64,000 nt of DNA from Garcia nutans (GCA_947685225.1 CANTUV010000032.1:27659501-27723500); one strand, 5' to 3'. Numbered from the stretch's first letter, positions 35,411 through 46,573 are shown. The notes: a model not told the origin generated them from the letters alone. Program-made: numbers and translations.

Positions 35411-35415
35411 TCAAG
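35411..35415. repeat. Left TSD of N4 (TCAAG)
   Basis: Array sequence TCAAG before TGTAATATCC; repeated at 50704-50708. Confidence 0.95.
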
Positions 35416-35586
35416 TGTAATATCCCAAAATGTGCCCTAGAAATTTGGATATAATTGTTGTTTGTTTGAATTATGTGTATATGTTATGTTGATAAGAAAA
35501 GAAATTGAAAAAGAGAATGTTTATGTATTGTTTAAAAAGGAAAGTAATGTGTAGAGAGAAAGTGTATATGTTGGGTATATGGTAAT

Positions 35587-35604
35587 ATATATAACATATA
35601 AGTT
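35587..35604 (+). promoter_or_regulatory. Possible TATA region of Tek-1 LTR
   Basis: TATATATAACATATAAG about 170 bp into the LTR, similar in the other Tek-1 LTRs. It lies upstream of the putative donor, as the proposed spliced transcript needs. Confidence 0.35.
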
Positions 35605-35910
35605 GGTCAAAATGAGGGGTCAAGGGAAGAAGATATTTTAATTGTTGTATGTGAAATTACTAAAAAGGACCTCTAAGTGAAAAGAAGTTAAGTTAAGTGG
35701 ATGAGGGAATTTAAGTAATTGCTTTGTTAGAATTTCTTGGTGGAGATTTAAAGAAGAAAAGAAGTTTGACTTGTCTTCATTTTCTTTTCTTTTCATTGCA
35801 TGGCCGGCTACCAAAGGAAAGAGAGAGCAAGCAAGGTGTTTTGATTTCTAAAATCAAATTGAAGGAGGAATCAAAGGATTAAGTTGGAGATTTGTGAAAT
35901 TTCCTTAATT

Positions 35911-35919
35911 TTGGTAAGT
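35911..35919 (+). promoter_or_regulatory. Putative 5' splice site in N4 LTR
   Basis: TTG|GTAAGT. With the acceptor at 37888 it would remove about 1975 nt, including the dyads, hairpins and the primer site. Confidence 0.5.
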
Positions 35920-36302
35920 ACTCTCTTGTTTTCCTTTGTTATTTTTGAAGTTGTGTTTGAGGTGAGTTATGATTTGTTGATATTATGATTAGGTGTGTTT
36001 GAGATGTGTTTATAAGTGTTGAAATTGATTGTAAGTTAAATTGGTGTTGGTTTTGGTTTGAAGATGGTAAGTTAAGTGGATGTTGATATTGAAAGAATAA
36101 GAGTGATGTTGGTTTTAGGGTTTTAAAGTGGTAAGTGATTAAATGTATTGTTGATGTATTGTTAATGTGAAATATTGTGATGAACATGTTAAATAAGTGT
36201 TAATGACATTGATTATATCCATTTGAATAAGGTTATGTTGTGCACAATGTGTTTTAATTCAATTAAAAGAGACTTGGCCATGTTTAGGGTTTTTATTCAT
36301 GA

Positions 36303-36492
36303 GAGACACGGCCAAACCTAAGAAGAGACACGGCCAAACTAAAGATTTTTGGGAGACACGGCCAAGTTTAAGGAAATTTGGCCGTGTTGGATCAATTTTG
36401 GAGAGACACGGCCACTGACTTGGCCGTGTCCCTTACCCGTGTCTGCTACTGGATTTTTGTTGAGAGACACGGCCACAAGCTTGGCCGTGTCC
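36303..36492. repeat. GACACGGCC/GGCCGTGTC cluster, N4 5' LTR
   Basis: Three or four facing pairs, usually introduced by GAGAGACACGGCC and closed by TTGGCCGTGTCCC. Confidence 0.9.
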
Positions 36493-36900
36493 CTTGGGTG
36501 TGTTAGCTACTGTTATTTGTTCTTTGCTCTTCTTGCATTGTTTTGATTCTCCAAGGGATGATCCAAACAAATGTATGTTGAAGATCCTAAATCTGTGAAT
36601 AATGTTATGTTGTGTACAATGTGGGACATAATGTGAATCTTGTGAAGTGTAATGTGCTATATGTATAATGTGATGGATATGATGAGGTAAAAGATTGTGT
36701 ATTTGAAAGATGAATTGCTATAATGTGGATTGAGATGTGATGGAATATAAAGCCATTGTGATTGGCTATAATGACTATAATGAGGCATGTTTGCCTAATT
36801 GATGATGAGAAATGAGAATGAAATTGATAAATGAATTGTGTGGCTAATGTGTTATTCCATTTTTAGAGTTTGATATTGGTGGCATGCCTATGGTAACATT

Positions 36901-37071
36901 CTCTTGAAGTTAGGTTGGAATTGATCCTTGAAGCCTAATTGAGATGTTACAACCCTTGAAGCTAGGTTGGGTTGGTTCTTGAAGCCAAGTTGGGTTGATA
37001 CTTAGCATGCTTTGTTCCCCTTGAAGCTTGGTTGAACCTAAATCCTTGAAGCCTAGTTGGGATAATGATAA
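36901..37071 (+). repeat. CTTGAAGCC(T/A)AGTTGGG minisatellite
   Basis: Six or seven imperfect copies of 25-30 bp. Equivalents at 49873-50034, 55688-55852 and 58074-58231 in the other Tek-1 LTRs. Confidence 0.85.
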
Positions 37072-37329
37072 TGATAAATGTGATAATTAAACCAAAACAT
37101 TAACTCTGAAAGTTGAATGGCATATTAGTGTTCTTGGGCCCATGCTTGTCTTTTTATTTAATGTGATTCTTGAATGGTGAAATTAATGGAACTATGAAGA
37201 TATAATATGAATGTTGTTATGACATTGAACAAAGTATAATGTTGAAATGTGATATTCTTTTAAATGATGTATGAGATTGATTGTGACACTATAGCATATT
37301 AAAGCATAATGTTAGTATACTTTGTACTA

Positions 37330-37367
37330 CTAAGCCGTTGGCTTAGCGCGATATTGTTTGATCGCGC
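37330..37367 (+). other. Conserved double hairpin, N4 5' LTR
   Basis: CTAAGCC-GTT-GGCTTAG then CGCGAT...ATCGCG. In the 3' LTR (50303-50340) the second stem has one mismatch. Confidence 0.8.
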
Positions 37368-37737
37368 AGGTAACAGAGTTGAACCCGAGAGCTCCTCGAG
37401 ACCAAGTGAGACTAGGCATTGAAGGATTTATTTTTGGAACTTAAAGATCAGAGAAGAGCTGCCAATCATGTATATATTTTATATTTTGTAAACTTTGGTT
37501 TATAAAGTATTTGCATTTGTAAATATTTGTAATAATTTCCGCTGCGAATTAATACACGTTTTTATATATGGTGTCTTTTGGATTTCTTTTAAATGTTTGA
37601 AATTGGTTTCACTTATTTACAAAGATTTATGTTGTGTATTTTTAAAAGGTGGCATTTTCTATACTCAGTATACGTATATTACGATCGTATAAGCATGCTT
37701 GGTACGTATACGGGATATAGGGGTGTTATAATTGTTT

Positions 37738-37750
37738 TGGTATAAGAGCC
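37738..37750 (+). other. N4 primer-binding site, mutated
   Basis: TGGTATAAGAGCC; one base differs from the TGGTATCAGAGCC of N1. A hairpin (37749-37774) overlaps its end. Confidence 0.85.
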
Positions 37751-37871
37751 TAGGTTTGAGATTCTCAACCTAGGTCAAGTGTAAGAAAAAGAATATTTTG
37801 ATTTTAAAAAGTGAGTTTTTGAATAAAATACATGTTTGGTGTTGGCAGTCTTTGATCTTTAATGAGATGTA

Positions 37872-37888
37872 TTCTGCTGTGCTTGCAG
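37872..37888 (+). promoter_or_regulatory. Putative 3' splice site before N4 gag
   Basis: TTCTGCTGTGCTTGCAG, 12 bases before the gag ATG. Same place and core as in N1. Confidence 0.5.
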
Positions 37889-37900
37889 ATATAGGTTGTG

Positions 37901-38850
37901 ATGGATTCTCACTTACGTCAGTCAGTCAAGGGTAGTGCTGAGAGTATAGCTCCTGATGAGATTAAAGATGGAGCTAGAGTGGATAGTGCTGGAGAGGTAC
38001 CTGCTTCTGTGTCAAGGAGACCAGCTGGTGAGGAGGTTCCGCCAGTTTGGCTTAGGCAGGTGGTAGAGGTATTGAGGCAAGGACCAGTGCAACCACCACC
38101 ACCACCCCCACAGCCTTTGGTATCAGTGAGACAGTATGATAAATTAAGGAAGTATGGAGCAGAAGATTTTTTGGGTACTATTGATCCAGCTGTAGCTGAG
38201 CAGTGGCTAGATAAAGTACAAAGAATATTCATTCAATTGCAAGCCACTCTAGAAGAAAAATTTGATTATGCAAGATCATTGTTGCAGAAGGATGCATATG
38301 ATGGGTGGAAGACAGTGCCCCATGCTATGGATGATCCACCTACCTTGTCCTATGCTGATTTTCTAAGAGAGTTTGAATTGAAGTATACTCCGAGGGAGTA
38401 TAAAGATGTGAAGAAAATGGAGTTCTTGAGCTTGAAGCAAGATCACCGGACTATGAAAAAATATGAGCTAGAGTTTATCCAGTTGAGCCAGTATGCTGGG
38501 GGTATTATATCTGATGAGATAGATAGATGCACGAGATTTGAGGAGGGATTGAGGCCCTCTATCATGTGTTTGGTAGCTGGATTGCTGCAGCAGCTAGGAG
38601 TGTGGAGAGAGCTCAGGGTATTGCAGCTACTTCTGAGGAAGAGATCAGGGTTAGAAGACCCCAGTTTGAAGTAGGGTCTTCATCTGTGAAAAGAGGTAAA
38701 AGAAGTTTTGTTCCTTGGGTTAGTAGGAGTCAGAGGCTAGCTGGTAGGTCAGTACAGTTTCAGAGGCAGAGACTGAGACCTACAGTTTCAGTGGTGAGTG
38801 CTTCGACCCCAGTGATTCAGAGATCCACTCTACCCATATGTATTCATTGT
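37901..38850 (+). pseudogene. gag: N4 gag, N-terminal part (frameshifted, then interrupted)
   Basis: Starts at ATG 37901 (DSHLRQSVKGSAESIAPDE), homologous to N1 gag. A Pro/Gln-rich stretch (PPPPPPQPL) leads into the gag domain (LLQKDAYDGWKTVPHAMDD; FEEGLRPSIMC). A deletion of about 25 nt near 38580, compared with N5, removes the SRYHDFSQL region and shifts the frame. The shifted frame goes on through AAARSVERAQGIAA and the basic linker to CIHCG, where the Tek-3 LTR cuts it at 38856. Roughly 300 of the expected 400 or more gag residues are present. Capsid protein of the element, not functional. Confidence 0.92.
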
Positions 38851-38855
38851 GGTAG
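38851..38855. repeat. Left TSD of Tek-3 solo LTR (GGTAG)
   Basis: GGTAG, repeated at 41900-41904. Removing the LTR and one copy restores the gag zinc-finger codons. Confidence 0.95.
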
Positions 38856-39568
38856 TGTAACATCCCGAATTCCAGATTGGTAAGAAACATACATAGAGGA
38901 TATGATTTAGGCTTAGAACATGAACTATAACTTGAGCTCGAATTTCATCTAAGTTAATGACAGAATTAGAGAGTCTCAAAGAAGACTTAATTGTTTATTT
39001 GTGTCTTAGCTAGACGTATAACTTGAAATTACTCAATTTGGAGTTGTACAGAATAAGATATGATGGATTTAGTAGACAATGTGCAAGCTGCCTCAGGACA
39101 GCATAGTAGGCTTGACTTCAAAGGACCGTCAAAAATCAGAGATAGCTCGGATCGAACTGAAATTTTGATACAATATATCCCCGGATGTCTAGTTTCAGTG
39201 GGAATAAGAATTACTTAATTTGGAGTTGTGAGTAAAAAGATATTAATAAAGAAAGACAGCAAGATCAAGAAGGGATATCAAAAGGACCTAAGTGGAAATT
39301 TCTCAAAAGTTAGGGGCAACTATGTAAACTTAAAAATTAAGTGTCGGAAGTTCTTAATAGTGCCATATCCGACCCCGGAAGAATATTCTAGAGATTAATC
39401 GGGTAGTAACGGTGGTGCACGATTTTTCCTGAAAATGCACGGTTTGTAAGTTACGGGCGATTTTCCGATAAGGACATTTTGAACATTTCCACTGGAGGGG
39501 CGATTTTGAAATTAAATATAACTTTGGGGGCAAAATTTAAAAGAACAAAAAAAACCACTTTCAAGTGG

Positions 39569-39800
39569 CCAAATCCTAGCCATTAAACCCAAATGTGTTG
39601 GACAAATCATGGCCATTGAAAATAAACCAAATCCTAGCCATTAAACCCAAATGTGTTGGACAAATCATGGCCATTGAAAATAAACCAAATCCTAGCCATT
39701 AAATCCAAATGTGTTGGACAAATCATGGCCATTGAAAATAAACCAAATCCTAGCCAATAAATCCAAATGGGTTGGACAAATCATGGCCATTGAAAATAAA
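39569..39800. repeat. 4 x 58-bp tandem repeat
   Basis: Units start CCAAATCCTAGCCATTAAA at 39569, 39627, 39685 and 39743. The first two differ by almost nothing, the last carries a few changes. Confidence 0.95.
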
Positions 39801-39986
39801 TAAATTAATTAAATGTAAATTAAATTATAAATAACTAATTATGATCATCCAAACCCAAGTAAGGATCAAAAAGACACCACCATCACCACTTTTCTTCTTC
39901 TTTAAGTCGTGCTTCCCCTCCCTTCCATTTTCAAGGAGACAAGTTTCAAGTCCAAGCCATTTCTCAAATGAAATTCAATAGGAAAT

Positions 39987-39995
39987 AAGGTAAGA
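39987..39995 (+). promoter_or_regulatory. Putative 5' splice site in Tek-3 LTR
   Basis: AAG|GTAAGA, matching the other Tek LTRs in place and sense. Confidence 0.45.
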
Positions 39996-41000
39996 TACCA
40001 TCCTAAGTCTTATTCTTTCATTAGAATTAGGTATTAGGCTATGTTTAGGAAGATTTGATATTATGTTCATGTTGGGAAAGAATTAGTAAGTTGATGATTA
40101 TGGTGAAAAATGATAAACTACTTAAAGGAAATGATGAAAATGGTGATTATTAGTAAGAATAAGTAAAGGATTGTTAGAAAATCATAAGGTAGCATTATGT
40201 TCATATCTAGGGTTTGTTCTTACATATGTGACATATTAAATTCATAGGAAATCAAGGAGATTAGAGAGGAAAGGAAGTGAAATAGATAAGAAGAGCAAGG
40301 AAAAGCAAGGTTTGGTACTTTAACCATGGAACTTCTTTTGAAAATTTTTCTGTTTTACAATTAGTAAACTGCTGTGACTTGTACGATTTTTAATTAAATA
40401 TAGAAAAATTATATTGATTTGAATTTTGGATATGTTGTTTTTTAATAAGTCTAGTATTTGAGAAAAATAATTTGGAACCACATTGATTGAATTTAATTCA
40501 CGGAATTTATAAAATTCAAAACTGCTGCCAGGATGCAGGGCAACTGGAGCAGTCTGGTTGGGTGAACTATTTGACCAAGATTTTGTGTCCATTTTGATCT
40601 GAAATTTTAAAGGAATGATTTTAACATGTAAAAATAAATTCTGTAAAAATTTTAGAATTTTTACTCAAGTGGATTATTTTATACGATTTTTCAAAATAAG
40701 GATCGAGTTGAGTCCAAAACCAGAATTTACTATTCATATGGTCATTTTGCTAATATTCATTTGGTCATTTTTCAAAAGTAATCCAATTGATTCCTTATGA
40801 ATATAAATGAGTATAGTATGTTATTAAAATGATAAAATATGATATTTCACGTTGAAATAATATAAGAACCATAAGTCGATAATTGTATAATGCATATTCG
40901 ATTAAGAAATGGTATGAGAATTTTGGCTCCACTTGGTATCTGGGATAGTACTGAGTACGGTAAGGGTATGATATATCATACTATATGCAGTGCTGCTTTA

Positions 41001-41170
41001 ATATAGGACTTCGGCCTGAGTTATATAGGGTGACGACCCGAGCTATATAGGACTTTGGTCCGAGTTATATAGGGCAATCGCCCAAGTTATATAGGACTCC
41101 GGTCCGAGGGCTTCGGCCACAGATTCCACAGGGCTTGGTCCGCAATTTTTTTTAGGGCCACAGCCACAGA
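41001..41170 (+). repeat. ATATAGGACTTCGGTCCGAG minisatellite
   Basis: About six imperfect copies with inner GG...CC dyads (TTCGGTCCGA, GGGCAATCGCCC), at the place where other Tek LTRs carry their own minisatellite. Confidence 0.8.
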
Positions 41171-41377
41171 ATATATATACAGTTGTTTCAGTTAGTTCCT
41201 TACCATACATTAGTCTACCAAATTACCTTGTGGAGCGAAATGATAAAATGATAATAACCGAATATATGACATGTATGGATTGTTGTTACTGTGATATTAT
41301 TTTTCAATACGACTCATTGATTTTAAAAATGCATTATGCTTTTATTATTTATTTTTTGTAATTAGTTAAAGTACCCA

Positions 41378-41416
41378 CTAAGCAATGCTTAGCGAGTTTA
41401 GTTTCTTCTAAACTCG
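41378..41416 (+). other. Conserved double hairpin, Tek-3 version
   Basis: CTAAGC-AAT-GCTTAG then CGAGTTTAG ... CTAAACTCG, a 9-bp second stem. Confidence 0.8.
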
Positions 41417-41899
41417 TAGGTTATTAGCAAGGAGCCAGTAGCGAGCAGAAGAGTGCTGCGATTTGCGGGTCATCAAGAAGTTTAGGTGGTGCTCTTCATT
41501 TTGTATTTTGGTATTAGAAACTGGCATGTACTTATTTGAACAATACAAGGAGATAACTTGAGGTAGCATGTAAATCTAGTAATGTATAATAAATGTATGG
41601 TTTTGAATTGAGTTGGGTTGTGAATATAGAAGTGTGAACTTTTCTTGTAGGATTGTAGTTGAGGTTATAAGGGTGGATTATTGGGAGTGTGCTTGAGTTG
41701 AATTGTGAAACAAAATGTTTTTCAAAAATAAGAAAAATCAGTTTTGTCGACACTTGGGACCACCAATTATAGGGGAAACTCTGGCAAAAAATTTTTAAAA
41801 TCTGTACTTAAAATTGGCTAAGTAAAATATTAAGACACAACTACCATGAGATAACAGTCCATCTTGGTCTATAAACATAGGCTAAGATGGGGTGTTACA

Positions 41900-41904
41900 G
41901 GTAG
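41900..41904. repeat. Right TSD of Tek-3 solo LTR (GGTAG)
   Basis: Matches 38851-38855. Confidence 0.95.
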
Positions 41905-43858
41905 GCCACATGGTGGTACTTGTTGGAGGACTGGTGTGGTAGGGGTATGTTTCAGATGTGGATCGCCTGATCATTTTGTTAGAGATTGTCCTGAGAGGCA
42001 GGAGCAGATGTCAGTAGATTCTGTAGCTTCTCGACCTAGTGTGAGGGGAGGTCGAGGAGGCAGAAGTTTCAGCAGAGGAGGCAGATCTGGGTTCAGTCCT
42101 AGAGGAGGTTCTACATCTCGGGAGAGTAGACCAGAGGAGGCTGGATCTTCTCAAAGGATATATGTGATGCAAAGACAACCAGATGCTTCGGCAGTCATAC
42201 TGGTACTTTCTCTTTATTTGGTATTTCAGTACTTGCTTTGATTGATCCCGGATCCACACATTCATACATTAGTGCATCTGTTTTGCCTGTGTCTGAGTTG
42301 CACGCTGAGTCCCTAGGATTTGATATATTGGTGACCAATCCTTTAGGGCATAGTGTGATTGTTAGCAAAGTGCACCGAAATAGTGCAGTAATGGTGCAAG
42401 GTGAGGAGTTTCTTGGAGACTTGATTGAAATGCCTTTTAACGAATATGATTTGATCCTAGGCATGGACTGGTTATCTAGACATAGAGCTGTGGTAGACTG
42501 TCAAAAGAAACTTGTTACCTTGAGAACCGGTGATGGTAGAGATGTGATAGTATCTAGTGAACAAGGTCAGCTAGCATCCTTGTTTATTTCAGCTGTTGCA
42601 GCTAGGAGGTTGACTAGGAAAGGGTGTGATGCTTATCTTGCTCATGTGGTGGATACTAGAGTAAGGAGTTCTCAAATTGATAATATAACCACAGTTTCAG
42701 AATTTTCAAATGTGTTTCCAGAGGTGTTGCCAGGGTTGCCTCCTGAGAGAGAGGTGGAGTTTGGTATTGAATTATTGCCTGGTACCACTCCTATCTCTAT
42801 TACTCCTTGTAGAATGGCTCCTGCTGAACTGAGAGAATTGAAGGTGCAATTGCAGGAGTTGTTGGATAAAGGGTTTGTTCGCCCTAGTGTTTCACCGTGG
42901 GGAGCTCCTGTGTTATTTGTGAAGAAGAAGGATGGTACTATGAGATTATGTATCGATTATAGGCAATTGAATAAGGTAACTATTAAAAATAAATATCCTT
43001 TGCCTAGAATTGATGATCTCTTTGATCAATTGAAGGGTGCAGCGGTGTTTTCCAAGATCGATTTGAGATCAGGGTACCATCAGTTGAGGGTCAGAGCTGA
43101 AGATGTTCCTAAGATAGCCTTTCATACGAGATATGGGCATTATGAGTTTCTAGTTATGCCTTTTGGTTTGACGAATGCACCCGCAACTTTTATGGACTTG
43201 ATAAATAGGGTGTTTAGGCCCTATCTGGATCAGTTTGTGGTAGGTTTTATTGATGATATTTTGGTGTATTCACGTAACGAGGAGGAACATGACAAGCATC
43301 TGTGGATTGTGCTGCAAATTTTGAGAGAGAAGCAATTGTTTGCTAAACTGTCGAAGTGTGAGTTTTGGCTTGATCAAGTAACTTTTCTCGGTCATATAGT
43401 TTCAGCAGAGGGTATTAGAGTTGATCCGAGTAAAGTTGAAGCTATTTTGAATTGGAGTCCACCAAAGTCTGTGACTGAAGTTAGAAGTTTTCTGGGTTTG
43501 GCAGGCTATTACCGACGGTTTGTGAAAGGATTTTCTTTGATAGCTACTCCACTTACCAGATTACTTCGAAAGGGAGTTAGATTTGTGTGGACAGATCAGT
43601 GTCAGGCTAGCTTTGAATAGTTGAGAGAAATGTTAACTCAAGCACCTGTTCTTACTTTACCTATGGAAGATAAACCATATGTGATTTACAGTGATGCTTC
43701 ACATAGTGGTTTGGGTTGTGTTCTGATGCAAGAAGGTAAAGTTATAGCTTATGCTTCTCAATAGTTGAAACCGCATGAACTCAATTATCCGACCCATGAT
43801 TTAGAGTTGGCAGCCATTGTGTTTGCATTGAAGATTTGGCGACACTATTTGTTTGGGG
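41905..43858 (+). pseudogene. gag-pol: N4 gag end, protease, RT, start of RNase H (broken)
   Basis: Resumes the gag zinc fingers, with knuckle CFRCGSPDHFVRDC (about 41948) and RGG stretch. A one-base deletion near 42199 shifts the frame before protease (IDPGSTHSYIS, about 42241). RT is then uninterrupted for 460 codons from 42238: VLFVKKKDGTMRLCIDYRQ, SKIDLRSGYHQLRV, MPFGLTNAPATF and FIDDILVYS (about 43246). Nonsense codons at 43618-43620 and 43762-43764 fall in RNase H (VIYSDASHSGLGC present). The mosaic LTR interrupts RNase H at GEK/CFIYTD. RT catalytic Asp residues are intact, so this is the best preserved RT of the window. Confidence 0.93.
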
Positions 43859-43863
43859 AGAAG
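43859..43863. repeat. Left TSD of mosaic LTR (AGAAG)
   Basis: AGAAG, repeated at 46574-46578; the coding frame is restored when one copy and the LTR are removed. Confidence 0.95.
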
Positions 43864-46573
43864 TGTAACACCCCTTCCCAACCTACATAAGTAAGCTGAG
43901 TAGAGGCGCCACACTAACCTAATGTTGCTACCAATTTTACTTAGTCAAATTTTAGTTCCGATTTTTACAAAATTTTTGCCATAGTTTCGCCTAAAAATTG
44001 AGTCCCAAGTGTCGACAAAACTGGTTTTTTTCTTATTTTTAAAAACATTTTACACAAACCAATGCAAACAAAATCATTCTCAGTACACTCCCAATAAATC
44101 CCCCTTGTAACCTCAACTACAACCTGCAAAAAGGATTTACACTTCTAGTACAACATAAAATAAAGGTTTTGTGACAACCCCCATATTTAAATATTACACA
44201 GCAAAAGTTATAAAATATTTACATATTTACAAATTCATATACATCAAAACTCAAGTTTTACAACACATAAAATTTATACATGATTGGCAAGTCTGCTCTG
44301 ATCTTTAAGCTCCCAAAATGGATTCTTCAAGGTCTACTCTCACTAGGTCTTGATGAACTCTCGGGTTCAACTCTATCCACTCTACTACCTGCGCGATTAA
44401 ACACTATCGCGCTAAGCCAACGGCTTAGTAAGATAAAACATGCTAACGGTATGCTTTAATGAAATGCAATGCCACATATGTTATTGATAAGATCAACATC
44501 ATAAATATAAAGTTAACCACACAATTATGCATTTCACAAATCATAGTCATATGAGCATACCACATTTCAACATCTTTTCACATTCAACATTAATCAATCA
44601 TACTCCATAACCAACATCTCATTTCATTAAACTCATAACATTATTTAGGACATTCATATAACCTTGACACCTATGGGCCCAACAAGTATTTAATATGATA
44701 TTCAGAGTTCAGAGTTACTGCTTTGGTTCATAGTCACAATAATCACGCCCGTAGGCAATGTATATACATGTATCTCTATCCATGGATAGTGTAACAGACC
44801 CAGTCTCTTGGATCATCAACTCAACACATATGAGGAGATCCTCAACCCGGCAAGACTGTTACCTTTCATCATTTCTTAGGCATGCCACCCAAATCCAGAA
44901 CTCTGAAACTGAATAACATATTAAACAAACAATTCATTTCCATTCTCAATTCTCATCACATTTAGGCAAACATGCCTTCTTTCTTTCAATTACATCATCT
45001 TAGCCAATAACAATGGCTTCACATTTCATTTCACAATATAACATCTCATTATTCAAGTATATATATATATCTCATCCATGATCACATTATATCTCACATA
45101 GCATCATTCATAAATATCAACATTTCATTCCACATTACTCATGAAACACATTACCATTCACAATGCACAACATAACATTGTTCAATCTCAACAATGCAAT
45201 TAGGGCAAAGAACAATTGATTATAAAATTCATTGATTCAAGTGTGTTTAAAGTGTTTAGGGTTAGGTTTAAGGACCAACCTACCTTTGGAAAACCAAAGC
45301 AATGCAAGAAGAACAAAGAATTAAAACCCTAACCAAAAATAGTACATTCTGGTTTTAAAGTCCATTTTATCCTTATTTTGAAAAATTGTATAAAATAATC
45401 TAATTGACTAAAAATTCTAAAATTTTTACAGAATTTATTTTTGTATCTTAAAATCATCCCTTTAAAATTTCAGATCAAACTGAACACAAAATCTTGGTCA
45501 AATAGTTCACCTAACCAGACTGCCCCAACTGCCCTGCATCCTGGCAGCAGTTCTGAACTTTGTGAATTCCATAAATCAAATTCAATCAACGTGATTCCAA
45601 ATTATTTTTCTCAAATACTAAACTCACTAAGCAACAACATATCCAAAATTCAATTGGATATGATTTTTTTACATTTTATTAAAAATCACGAAATATAGCT
45701 GTCCCAGTTAAGGTACCTGCTGGAACAGGTCTAATGAAAATAATTTTTCTAAACTCATAACCATTCCAAAATCGAATCAACATATTTTTCAGTCATTCTA
45801 GACTCATAGAGGCACAACATATCAAAAATTCAATTCAAGAAAATTTTTCTAAAATTAATTAAAAATCATACAAGGCACAGCCTTTACTAATCCTAAAACA
45901 GAAACAATTTCACTAAACACCAATCTTACTCTTCCATCACCAACACCAACCCAACTTCTCATCTATCAAGCAAAATCAATACTTACAATCATACCATAAG
46001 CAACTTAATCATACCACTTCAAAAGAATTGAAGAAATTAGAGAAAAGATCTTACCTTAGTTAAAAACTTCTTAAATCAACACTTGAACACTTAATCTTTC
46101 TTCAATTTAAGCTTGAAATCATCAAAACCATCACTTGTCTCTTTCTTTCTCTTTGGCTATGGAGGGCCGGCCATCAACAAGAAGAAGAAGAAGAAATGAT
46201 AAAGAAAACACAAGTCAAACCTTCTTTAAATATCCACCATGTGATTTTATCCAAGCAATTACCAAAGTGCCCTTATTCACATAATTATCTTTTTGTCTTA
46301 TATGTGCCCAATTAAGTAATTTACCAATCTCAAATAAATATCTTCTCTTGCATTGACCAAGCCTTTTGACCACTTTATATGTCATATATATTAACATATA
46401 CACAACATATAAATTTGTCTCTAAACCCTATTTCTTCCCAAAATACATATACATATACTTTCTCTTCTCAATTTCTTTTCTCTTACAATTTAACACATAT
46501 ATTCAATCCAATATATAACAATAACAACAACAACAATATGCAAAACTTTTAGGGCATAAATGAGGATATTACA
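43864..46573 (-). mobile_element. Mosaic solo LTR, 2710 bp
   Basis: Flanked by 5-bp TSDs. On the minus strand it starts as Tek-1 (TGTAATATCCTC), carries a block alike to Tek-3 in its middle (about 45341-45680) where Tek-1 has the dyad cluster, returns to Tek-1 with the double hairpin (44391-44428), reaches a second LTR-like end GGGGGTTGTCACA at 44170, and finishes with about 300 bp of Tek-2-like tail (43864-44169, GGGGTGTTACA). A donor-like AAGGTAAGA lies at 46056-46049. No coding region. Confidence 0.88.
46049..46056 (-). promoter_or_regulatory. Putative 5' splice site in mosaic LTR
   Basis: Minus strand AAG|GTAAGA, conserved in place with the other Tek LTRs. Confidence 0.45.

Larger units (their letters stand above)
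35416..37730 (+). mobile_element. N4 5' LTR, 2315 bp
   Basis: TGTAATATCCC ... GGGGTGTTATA (the terminal CA became TA). Contains a TATA-rich stretch (35587-35604), a donor-like TTGGTAAGT (35911-35919), dyad cluster (36303-36492), CTTGAAGCC minisatellite (36901-37071) and double hairpin (37330-37367). It lacks 53 bp that the 3' LTR has after 49478. Confidence 0.95.
38856..41899 (+). mobile_element. Tek-3 solo LTR, 3044 bp
   Basis: TGTAACATCCCG ... GGGGTGTTACA with 5-bp TSDs and no internal region, so a solo LTR left by LTR-LTR recombination. Contains four 58-bp tandem repeats, a donor-like AAGGTAAGA (39987-39995), a TATAGGACTTCGG-type minisatellite and a double hairpin. Parts resemble the Tek-2 LTR (last 250 bp) and the mosaic LTR (about 40390-40740). 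Confidence 0.94.

Noticed and set aside
35939..36187. 82-codon antisense ORF, identical at 48859-49107 and similar at 56711-56980
   Set aside because: The copies are LTR duplicates. The predicted protein is low-complexity Thr/Asn/Gln/His from AT-rich DNA, antisense to the element, with no family likeness. Its persistence follows from LTR similarity.
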